This document shows, piece by piece, positions 1 through 4,874 of a stretch of DNA of 5,538 nt (the first letter of the stretch is position 1; every line of letters begins with the position of its first letter). Location of the stretch: the NCBI GenBank assembly GCA_003455565.1, contig DMQW01000063.1, positions 1-5,538 on the forward strand. The letters run 5' to 3'. Under the pieces are notes generated by a model, which was not told the DNA's origin, ran no database searches, and saw nothing but the letters and a program-made list of their open reading frames with translations. This DNA is from Limisphaerales bacterium (GTDB lineage: Bacteria; Verrucomicrobiota; Verrucomicrobiia; Limisphaerales; UBA11358). The position numbers were made by a program, and so were the translations under genes.

Positions 1-4
1 TTCA

Positions 5-37
5 CCCCGTGGAATTGCAGCCACTATTCCACAGGGG
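5..37. other. Stem-loop upstream of the packaging operon
   Basis: CCCC-GTGGAAT (5-15) is complementary to ATTCCAC-A-GGGG (26-37). This forms an 11-bp stem with one bulged A at 33 and a 10-base loop. No T-run follows on the plus strand, so it is not a canonical intrinsic terminator. It lies directly before the heptamer repeat and the first gene. It could be the end of an upstream gene, a processing site or a regulatory hairpin. The pairing is directly visible; the role is unknown. Confidence 0.5.
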
Positions 38-64
38 AACTTCAACATTCAACACCGAACAAAG
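38..64 (+). repeat. Heptamer repeat array in the leader of the first gene
   Basis: A degenerate array reads AACTTC (38-43), AACATTC (44-50), AACACCG (51-57), AACAAAG (58-64). It matches the arrays at 4397-4438 and, in opposite orientation, 5511-5538. Its last unit runs into the ribosome binding site of the gene at 76. The order of the final units (AACATTC, AACAYCG, AACAAA) is the same as in the leader of the minus-strand gene starting at 5504. Confidence 0.8.
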
Positions 65-67
65 GAG
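61..67 (+). promoter_or_regulatory. Strong Shine-Dalgarno site for the gene at 76
   Basis: AAAGGAG lies 8 bases before the ATG at 76. It is the best ribosome binding site in the window. It fixes the start at 76 and supports this gene as the entry point for ribosomes into the operon, since the next two genes have no comparable site and are joined by a 1-bp gap or an overlap. Confidence 0.8.
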
Positions 68-75
68 AACGGGAA

Positions 76-546
76 ATGATCCTCGCCCAATTGCAACCCG
101 ATCTGAACTGGCCGGAAACGCTCAAGGCGCTGGTCGGCATCGTCGGAATTCTATCCATAATTTATTTGGTTTTCAGCGTGGCCATCGCATGGAAAAAACT
201 GTTTGGCCGCCGCCCGCCCATCGCCGAGGAGCTGGACAGGCTGGAGAAAAAACTGCACGCGGAAATCGTCGAGTCGCATTCGCGCGCTTATAAGAAGAGC
301 GAGGAAGCCAGGAGCCAGGTCGAGGACTTGCGCAAACATTTTGACGCCGTCCAGGACGTCATCCGCGATGCCGCCCGCGCCAGCGATGCTTCGCTGCGCG
401 ATCTGATGGACACCAAAGTCGGCGTCGTCAGCCTCGACCTGATCCACGTGGGCCGGCAAGTCGCCGGTTTGCAGGGGCAGACCGAATTGCAAAACCAGCA
501 GCTCGCGCGAATGGATTCCAAACTGGACCGCCTCGCCGAAAAATAA
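76..546 (+). CDS. Phage membrane-anchored coiled-coil protein, Mu gp25/DUF2730-like
   Basis: This 156-residue protein has one predicted membrane segment at about residues 18-39 (ALVGIVGILSIIYLVFSV...), a basic stretch with Arg-Arg-Pro-Pro at 45-48, then a charged, heptad-like helical region to the C-terminus. The layout (short N-terminal anchor, long cytoplasmic coiled coil) and the position before a winged-helix protein and a small terminase match the Mu gp25/DUF2730 slot, whose exact role is not established. A holin or lysis accessory protein is an alternative, but a single segment with a long coiled coil fits DUF2730 better. The start is well supported by AAAGGAG at 61-67. It is the first gene of the visible plus-strand operon and ends 1 bp before the next ATG. 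The family call is by architecture and gene order, not by a conserved motif. Confidence 0.7.
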   Translation: MILAQLQPDLNWPETLKALVGIVGILSIIYLVFSVAIAWKKLFGRRPPIAEELDRLEKKLHAEIVESHSRAYKKSEEARSQVEDLRKHFDAVQDVIRDAARASDASLRDLMDTKVGVVSLDLIHVGRQVAGLQGQTELQNQQLARMDSKLDRLAEK

Positions 547-547
547 T

Positions 548-820
548 ATGACCGCTGAACAAAAAGAAATATTCCGCACCGCCCTGCTCCGCGTGCTCGA
601 CGAGCGCGCCAGCGAAAAATTCGGCCTGTCCCTGGTGGCCGTCCAGATTTTCCTCGGCCAGTTCGGCTTCCGCGCCAGCAAACGCGATGACGTGCTGGCC
701 GAACTGCAATACCTCCAGGACAAAAACCTCGTCGCCCCGGTCGGCAAAACCATCAGCCCGGAAAACCGCTGCTGGCGCATCACCGCCGACGGCCGCGACT
801 TTCTCGCCCAAAATGAATGA
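548..820 (+). CDS. Small winged-helix phage protein, Mu gp26-like
   Basis: This 90-residue protein has an N-terminal helix (EQKEIFRTALLRVLDERA), a helix-turn-helix-like section at about residues 28-58 (SLVAVQIFLGQFGF...DDVLAELQYLQDK) and a wing-like end with NLVAPVG and WRITADGRDFL. The phrase in which a new helix is followed by 'L..L...NLV' and then a 'W.IT..G..FL' strand is typical of winged-helix folds. Mu-like phages carry a small protein of this shape (gp26, often labelled ArsR-like or VpaChn25_0724 family) between the DUF2730 and DUF3486 genes, which is exactly its place here. Its function there is not well defined; DNA binding in packaging or transcription is an inference. No clear ribosome site precedes it. 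It starts 1 bp after the previous stop and its own stop overlaps the next start (ATGA, 817-820), so its translation is probably coupled at both ends. Confidence 0.72.
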   Translation: MTAEQKEIFRTALLRVLDERASEKFGLSLVAVQIFLGQFGFRASKRDDVLAELQYLQDKNLVAPVGKTISPENRCWRITADGRDFLAQNE

Positions 821-1416
821 ACGAGCGCACCAAAAAAAGACGCGAGGACGCCGACAAAAAGCCGCGGTCGGAATCGCTGTTGAAAAACCTGCCGTTCGCG
901 CGGCAGGAGGAAATCTGGGAGCGGCTCACCGTCAAGACGGCCGACTGGCCGGACACGAGCTACCGGGCCGTGCGGAAATGGCTGGCGGACGACGGGCTGC
1001 CGGTTTCACAAACCATGTTGTGCGGGTTCTTTGGCTGGTTTCCCTTGCGCTTGCAACAGCGAGCGGACGAGCAGACGACGGACGCCATCCGGTTAAACTT
1101 GAAGGAGGAGGTCAAGAATATCACGGACGAGGAGCTGGACAACTTCGGCCAGAAAACTTTCGGCCTGCTGGCCATCCGGCACAAAGACTTGAACGGATTT
1201 GTGACCGTGCGGGGATCGCGGACGAAGGCCATTCTGGAAACGGCGAAATTAAAATTAAGGGAACATGCCGAGGCGCGGGCCGACAAGCGGCTCGAACTGG
1301 ACCGGGAGAAGCTCGCTTTGCTGCAAAAGAAAATCGAGCAGTCCAAGGCCGTGGTTCAATCCACCACGCTGTCGCCGGAAGAGCAGCGCCGCCGGCTCAA
1401 GGAAATTCTCAAGTGA
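817..1416 (+). CDS. Phage terminase small subunit, DUF3486/Mu gp27-like
   Basis: This 199-residue protein is expected to recognise phage DNA and deliver it to the large terminase for packaging. The Lys/Arg-rich start (residues 4-17) is followed by LKNLPFARQEEIWERL (22-37) and a probable helix-turn-helix: TSYRAVRKWLADDGLPVSQT (47-66), with the 'Y..v..WL...G..vS' spacing of the DUF3486 family. From about residue 140 it is long, charged and helical (LDREKLALLQKKIEQSKAVV), consistent with oligomerisation. The LSPEEQRRRLKEILK end resembles the 'LSpE...ir..iLg' end of that family. The ATG at 817 overlaps the previous stop by 4 bp, and no strong ribosome site is present, so coupling is likely. The stop overlaps the GTG of the large terminase. 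The immediate large-terminase neighbour supports the call strongly. Confidence 0.82.
   Translation: MNERTKKRREDADKKPRSESLLKNLPFARQEEIWERLTVKTADWPDTSYRAVRKWLADDGLPVSQTMLCGFFGWFPLRLQQRADEQTTDAIRLNLKEEVKNITDEELDNFGQKTFGLLAIRHKDLNGFVTVRGSRTKAILETAKLKLREHAEARADKRLELDREKLALLQKKIEQSKAVVQSTTLSPEEQRRRLKEILK
1399..1403 (+). promoter_or_regulatory. Shine-Dalgarno site that fixes the GTG start of the large terminase
   Basis: AAGGA lies 9 bases before the GTG at 1413, inside the end of the small-terminase gene. Together with the GTGA overlap it selects this start over the much longer open frame that continues upstream to 687 through the two preceding genes. Confidence 0.7.
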
Positions 1417-2795
1417 ACGAAGCGCCTGAAAAACTTTCGCCGAAGGATCTGCTGTATCCGTTGCAGCGGAAATTTTGCGACGACAAATCCCAATATAAAA
1501 TTGGCGTGACGACGCGCCAATGGGGCAAGTCCACTGTCACCGCGCTCGAGGCGGTGCATGATTGCATCACCGACGTCGGCGCGAAATGGGTTTGCATGTC
1601 GGCCGGTGAACGGCAGTCGCTCGAATGGATGAGCAAGGCGCGCGAAATGATGAGCGCCTACCAAATGGTCATCAAAGACATCGCGGAAGACCGGGGCGGC
1701 ATGTCCGAGGGACTGCTCCGCTCGGCGGACATCCAGCTCGCCAACGGCTCGCGCATCATTGCCATTCCCGCCAACCCGTCCACCGCGCGCGGCTACTCGG
1801 CCAATATTATTCTGGACGAATTCGCCTACCACGAAGACCCGGATGCGATCTGGGCTGCGATGTTTCCCGGCACGGCGAATCAACTGGCGGGAACTTTTCT
1901 GGACCGCTGGCGCGCGCTCCTCGCGGGCGAGAGCACGGACATCCGCCGCAACCTCAAGGTGCGCGTCGTCTCCACCTTCAACGGCCGCAATAATAAATTC
2001 TTCAACCTTTGGGAACACGCGAAGGAAAATGGCTACTCCACGCACAAGGTCACGATCCACGATGCCATCGCCGACGGGATGCCGCTCGACGAAGCGAAGC
2101 TGCGGCTTGCGCTGGATGACTCGGATATTTGGGCGCAGGAGTTTGAATGCGAGCCGATGGACAGCAGCAGCGTGTTGTTGCCTTACGATTTAATTGCGAA
2201 GTGCGAATCGCCCGAAGCCACGACGATGGTCGCGCCGGAATTTTGGGGCGCGGCCACGCCCAATCTTTTCATGGGGATAGATTTTGCGCGCAAGCGCGAT
2301 CTGTCCGTCGCGTGGACGGACCAGCTTGTCGGCGACGTCATGCAGGCGAGGGAAGTTTTGGAAATGCGGGCGATGAGCACGCCCGACCAGATTGATCTGC
2401 TCCGTCCGCGCATCCGCTGCTGCCAGCGGGTCGCGTTGGATTACACCGGACCGGGCGTCGGCATGGGCGATTACCTGGTGAAGGAGTTCGGCGAGTGGAA
2501 GTTGTCGGAACATAAGTCCGGCAAGATCGAACTCGTCACCTTCGGCAACGCGAACAAAGTTGAGATGTTCACCAAACTTCGCATGGCCTTCGAGCAGTTA
2601 AAATGCCGCGTGCCCATCAACCGGCTCATCCGCGAAGATTTGCATTCCATCTGCCGGGTCGTCAGTCCCCAGGGGAACATCACCTATCGCGCGCCGCATA
2701 CCGACGACGGTCACGCCGACCGTTGCACGGCCAAGGCACTCGCGGAAAAAGCGCGCACCAACAATCTCGGCGGCATCATCGCCATCGTAGGGTAA
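1413..2795 (+). CDS. Phage terminase large subunit, Mu gp28-like ATPase/nuclease
   Basis: This is the DNA-packaging motor: an N-terminal ATPase pumps DNA through the portal into the prohead, and a C-terminal RNase H-like nuclease cuts it. From GTG 1413 it is 460 residues. Visible motifs are Walker A TTRQWGKST (33-41), Walker B IILDEFA (132-138, Asp135 and catalytic Glu136), and a coupling-like motif VVSTFNGRNN (185-194). In the nuclease domain, GIDFARKRD (Asp290), VALDYTGPGVG (Asp343) and DDGHADR (Asp436) supply three well-spaced acidic residues. All parts appear intact. The start is chosen because GTG 1413 overlaps the small-terminase stop as GTGA, AAGGA lies 9 bases upstream, and translation from there begins just before the usual 'YPLQRKF' lead-in to Walker A. 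The open frame extends back to 687, but that part is a shadow of the upstream genes. Gene order points to a Mu-like terminase; the molecular function is very secure. Confidence 0.95.
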   Translation: MNEAPEKLSPKDLLYPLQRKFCDDKSQYKIGVTTRQWGKSTVTALEAVHDCITDVGAKWVCMSAGERQSLEWMSKAREMMSAYQMVIKDIAEDRGGMSEGLLRSADIQLANGSRIIAIPANPSTARGYSANIILDEFAYHEDPDAIWAAMFPGTANQLAGTFLDRWRALLAGESTDIRRNLKVRVVSTFNGRNNKFFNLWEHAKENGYSTHKVTIHDAIADGMPLDEAKLRLALDDSDIWAQEFECEPMDSSSVLLPYDLIAKCESPEATTMVAPEFWGAATPNLFMGIDFARKRDLSVAWTDQLVGDVMQAREVLEMRAMSTPDQIDLLRPRIRCCQRVALDYTGPGVGMGDYLVKEFGEWKLSEHKSGKIELVTFGNANKVEMFTKLRMAFEQLKCRVPINRLIREDLHSICRVVSPQGNITYRAPHTDDGHADRCTAKALAEKARTNNLGGIIAIVG

Positions 2796-2802
2796 AAAAG
2801 TC

Positions 2803-2943
2803 GTGAAAAACCAAAAACCCATTTTGCCCGCCAGCGCACCGGAAGCAAACCCACCGCGTGCAGACAGCCGTTTTGCCTTCCGACGCAGCCACCAAGCTGT
2901 TAATGGCCTCTTAATGGGGTCGCTGATTGGGGGTGTGGAATGA
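2803..2943 (+). CDS. Possible 46-residue gene coupled to the portal
   Basis: A GTG-initiated frame runs without a stop from 2803 and ends with a TGA at 2941-2943 that overlaps the portal ATG as ATGA (2940-2943). The product would begin MKNQKPILPASAPEANPP, have an Arg-rich middle (RFAFRRSHQ) and end in a mildly hydrophobic LLMGSLIGGVE. An in-frame TAG at 2788 means GTG 2803 is the first usable start. The upstream ribosome site is weak (AGGGT at 2789-2793, 9 bases away). For: every other junction of this operon is a 1-bp gap or a 4-bp overlap, and this frame fills the only large gap with the same junction. Against: third-position G/C is modest (25 of 46 codons), there is no family resemblance, and short frames arise by chance. 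The stretch also holds TTAATGG twice (2900-2906, 2911-2917). If not coding, it is an untranslated spacer of 144 bases. Function unknown. Confidence 0.42.
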   Translation: MKNQKPILPASAPEANPPRADSRFAFRRSHQAVNGLLMGSLIGGVE

Positions 2944-4445
2944 CTTTCAGCTTCAAAATTGGCGGCAAGGAATTTTCCTTCGGAACGAAGTCGCTTTCGC
3001 CCCCCGCCCAGTCATTTCTGAACGGGACGGATGTTGACGACGCCGGGCGTGGCGCGGTGATGTCCACCCCTTACGCGCAGTCGGCCTGGGTGTATTGCGC
3101 CGTTTCAATCTTGGCGCAGACCGTCGCGCAAATTCCGTTCCGCATTTCCCGCGTGGCCGGGGGCAGGGCCAAAAAAGTCCGCGCCCTCCGGGGGTCAGGC
3201 GACCCCAGGCATCTGGCTTTCAGTCGGAAAGCACTCGGCGAAGATATCGTTGACTGCGGTGACGTGGTGGATCTGTTCAACCAGCCGCACCCGACCATGG
3301 ATGCGCAGACATTTTTCGAGATGCTGGTTTCGTGGATGATGCTGCGCGGTGAATTTTTTGTGCTGCCGCTGGACGCCGCCGATCAGCCGGTGGATTTGAG
3401 CGAGCGCAATCCGCGCGTGCAGCGGCTGCTCACTTTAAACCCCGAAATGTTTTGGCACGTAGTCCAGGGCTTTGACCTCGTGGCCTGGCGTTACACCGGC
3501 TCGCCGCTGATGTCGCCGCTGCCGAGCGAGATGCTGGTCCCGTCCGAGGTTGTGGTTTCCAAGCTGCCGAATCCCTACTTATTTTGGCGCGGCCTCTCAC
3601 CGCTCACCACCGCCATGCCGGCCGCGCAAACCGATTTCGCCGGCGCGCAATACCTCAAGGGTCTTTGGCTGAACAATGCCGACACCGGCGTCATCGTCAC
3701 GACGGATCAAATCCTCGCCGACGATCAGCGGCGCGCGATTGAATCCGCGCTGCGTGAGCGCAAGCGGAAAGCCGGCACGCCGGACCGCCCGTTGTTTCTC
3801 TTCGGCGGCGCGAAAGTGGAAAAACCGACGCTCTCGATGCTGGACATGCAGTTCATCGCCACGCGCGATTTTCTGCGCCAGGAAATCTTTGCCATTTTTA
3901 AAGTGCCGCAAACGCTGGCCGGTTTCACGGCGGACTTGAACGACGGCGGCGCGGGCGGTTCGCTCGACGCGCAAAAGGCCAGCTTCATTGAATCCACCAT
4001 CGGCGGTCTGTGCGCCCGCATTGAAACCGCGTTCGCGCGCGTGGTGAAAACTTTCGGCGACGACCTGGTCGGCTGGTTTGACATTGATTCGCTCCCGATC
4101 ATGCAGGCCGCGCGCCGGGCGCGCTGGGACACCGGCTCGAAAATGTTTGCGATGGGCGTGCCGATTAACGACGTGAATGAGAATCTCGATCTCGGCCTGC
4201 CGGAGTATCCCTGGGGCGGGAAAAGTTTTCTGCCGTTCAATTTGCAGGAGGTCAGTGCGGACGGCCTGGCCAATGCGGCCCTGCCCAGCGAGACGGCTCC
4301 GGCGGACGGAGGACAGATGCCGATGGATGAAACGGGTGATGCTGCTAAAGCGTTTGGCGTGATGGGGCGGATCCTCGGGGAGGGTCGGCAATCGGAAACA
4401 TCGAACATTGAACATTCAACATTCAACATTGAACATCGAAGTTAG
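2940..4445 (+). CDS. Phage portal protein, HK97 type (PF04860)
   Basis: The portal is the dodecameric ring at one capsid vertex through which the terminase drives DNA and to which the tail attaches. This 501-residue protein shows the PF04860 pattern: TPYAQSAWVYCAVSILAQTVAQIPFRI (about 42-68), VVDLFNQPHP (107-116), an 'F.E.LVSWMMLRGEFFVLPLD' segment, FWRGLSPL (215-222), NNADTGVIVTTDQI, LFLFGGAKVEKPTLSMLDMQFI, and RQEIFAIFKVPQTLAGF ending at 329. Length is normal for the family. Two oddities stand out. Residues about 81-100 sit in a palindrome-rich stretch (3191-3232) where the family normally has a short variable loop. The last residues (NIEHSTFNIEHRS) are encoded by an intergenic-type heptamer array. 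The start is supported by ATGA overlap with the small frame upstream and a G-rich stretch (2929-2933). The stop overlaps that of the convergent gene at 4442. Mu-like terminases usually pair with DUF935 portals, so the combination is mosaic. Confidence 0.93.
   Translation: MTFSFKIGGKEFSFGTKSLSPPAQSFLNGTDVDDAGRGAVMSTPYAQSAWVYCAVSILAQTVAQIPFRISRVAGGRAKKVRALRGSGDPRHLAFSRKALGEDIVDCGDVVDLFNQPHPTMDAQTFFEMLVSWMMLRGEFFVLPLDAADQPVDLSERNPRVQRLLTLNPEMFWHVVQGFDLVAWRYTGSPLMSPLPSEMLVPSEVVVSKLPNPYLFWRGLSPLTTAMPAAQTDFAGAQYLKGLWLNNADTGVIVTTDQILADDQRRAIESALRERKRKAGTPDRPLFLFGGAKVEKPTLSMLDMQFIATRDFLRQEIFAIFKVPQTLAGFTADLNDGGAGGSLDAQKASFIESTIGGLCARIETAFARVVKTFGDDLVGWFDIDSLPIMQAARRARWDTGSKMFAMGVPINDVNENLDLGLPEYPWGGKSFLPFNLQEVSADGLANAALPSETAPADGGQMPMDETGDAAKAFGVMGRILGEGRQSETSNIEHSTFNIEHRS
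3191..3232 (+). repeat. Three tandem small palindromes inside the portal gene
   Basis: Three back-to-back hairpins can form: GGGGTC-AGGC-GACCCC (3191-3206), CCAG-GCAT-CTGG (3205-3216, overlapping the first), and GCTTTC-AGTCG-GAAAGC (3216-3232). They encode about residues 84-98 of the portal (RGSGDPRHLAFSRKA), between the 'IPFRISR' strand and the 'VVDLFNQPHP' helix, where PF04860 proteins vary in length. This density of palindromes in coding DNA suggests an in-frame insertion of a small palindromic element. The pairing is seen directly; the insertion is inferred. Confidence 0.5.
4397..4438 (+). repeat. Six-unit heptamer array coding for the portal C-terminus
   Basis: Six perfect 7-base steps occur in the order AACATCG, AACATTG, AACATTC, AACATTC, AACATTG, AACATCG. 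The variants are arranged symmetrically about the centre. Because 7 is not a multiple of 3, three units make a 21-base coding period, read as NIEHSTF-NIEH in the portal frame. The stop TAG (4443-4445) comes just after. The same units lie at 38-64 and, inverted, at 5511-5538. This is not a CRISPR: there are no spacers. Confidence 0.88.
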
Positions 4446-4834
4446 GTGAGGCCGGCGAAGCCGAAGGTGTATCGCATTCGAATTTTTACGCCGTCCAGTT
4501 CGGCCAGCGTGACGCGGCGGATGACCGCACCGGTAAAAGTAAAGATGACACCGACGCGGCCCCAGGCGAGCGTGCCGGCCTGCCCGCTGCGCGCGAGTTC
4601 GGTTTTGATATAGGCCGAGGCCAGATCCGTGGTGGCAAAACTTTGCTGCACGACGGTGGTGAAGACGCCTTCATCGCCGCCGCGTGGAATTAACCGGGCA
4701 TTAACGCCACGGAAATACAACAGCTTCTGGATCAGCGCCGGGGCGTCGAGCGACTCGACGATGACCGTCTTCTTGACGGAATCATCTCCGAGCGGCACGG
4801 CGGCGAGGCCGGTTGGTGTCCAGATTAGGTTCAT
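4442..4834 (-). CDS. Hypothetical phage-associated protein, 130 residues
   Basis: I do not recognise a family. The product starts MNLIWTPTGLAAVPLGDDSVKK and continues VIVESLDAPALIQKLLYF, RLIPRGGDEGVFTTVVQQSFATTDLASAYIKTEL and a closing strand-rich part (GRVGVIFTFTGAVIRRVTLAELDGVKIRMRYTFGF). The alternation of strands with one or two helices, the lack of a signal peptide or membrane segment, and the phage context suggest a small virion or tail-completion-type protein; this is inference only. The start is constrained: the leader is a CTGAAA-type repeat that places an in-frame TGA two codons upstream, so ATG 4834 is the earliest start, and no Shine-Dalgarno site is visible. It follows the minus-strand gene at 5504-4875 after 40 bases, so the two are probably co-transcribed. 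Its TAA overlaps the portal TAG, making the two genes convergent with no room for a terminator between their stops. Confidence 0.72.
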   Translation of the reverse strand: MNLIWTPTGLAAVPLGDDSVKKTVIVESLDAPALIQKLLYFRGVNARLIPRGGDEGVFTTVVQQSFATTDLASAYIKTELARSGQAGTLAWGRVGVIFTFTGAVIRRVTLAELDGVKIRMRYTFGFAGLT

Positions 4835-4871
4835 TTTTCAGCGTTTCAGTTTTCAGCATTTCAGCTTTTTT
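4835..4871 (-). repeat. CTGAAA-type repeat forming the leader of the gene at 4834
   Basis: Read on the minus strand, nearly the whole gap between the two minus-strand genes is made of GCTGAAAT, GCTGAAAA, CTGAAAC and GCTGAAAA, running straight into the ATG. The units are 7-8 bases long. A related array (GAAACGCTGAAAATT...) lies within the neighbouring gene at 5212-5250 in the opposite orientation. No hairpin forms. The array occupies the position where a ribosome binding site is expected. Confidence 0.75.
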
Positions 4872-4874
4872 CTT

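Noticed and set aside
108..122. 15-base match CTGGCCGGAAACGCT between 108-122 and 5205-5219
   Set aside because: It is exact but isolated, lies in coding regions read on opposite strands, and has no flanking similarity, so it is most likely chance.
9..293. 94-codon plus-strand frame starting inside the hairpin
   Set aside because: It overlaps the gene at 76 in another frame, has no ribosome site, and its composition is rich in Arg, Gly and Thr without pattern.
151..783. 210-codon minus-strand open frame
   Set aside because: It is antisense to the genes at 76 and 548, has no domain-like features and reflects GC-rich codon bias.
687..1412. Open frame extending the large terminase 242 codons upstream
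   Set aside because: It overlaps two well-supported genes in another frame, and its translation there is low-quality, Arg/Gly/Ala-rich. GTG 1413 with AAGGA and a GTGA overlap is the better start.
3597..4429. Long minus-strand frames opposite the portal (272 and 234 codons)
   Set aside because: They are antisense to a clear portal gene. The starts derive from the heptamer array (MLNVECSMFDV- or MFNVRC-like), and the compositions are shadow-like.
4397..4438. CRISPR array
   Set aside because: The units are 7 bases in direct tandem without spacers, and no cas genes are present.
4440..4450. Bidirectional terminator between the convergent genes
   Set aside because: The two stops overlap, and no hairpin with a T-run is present at the junction.
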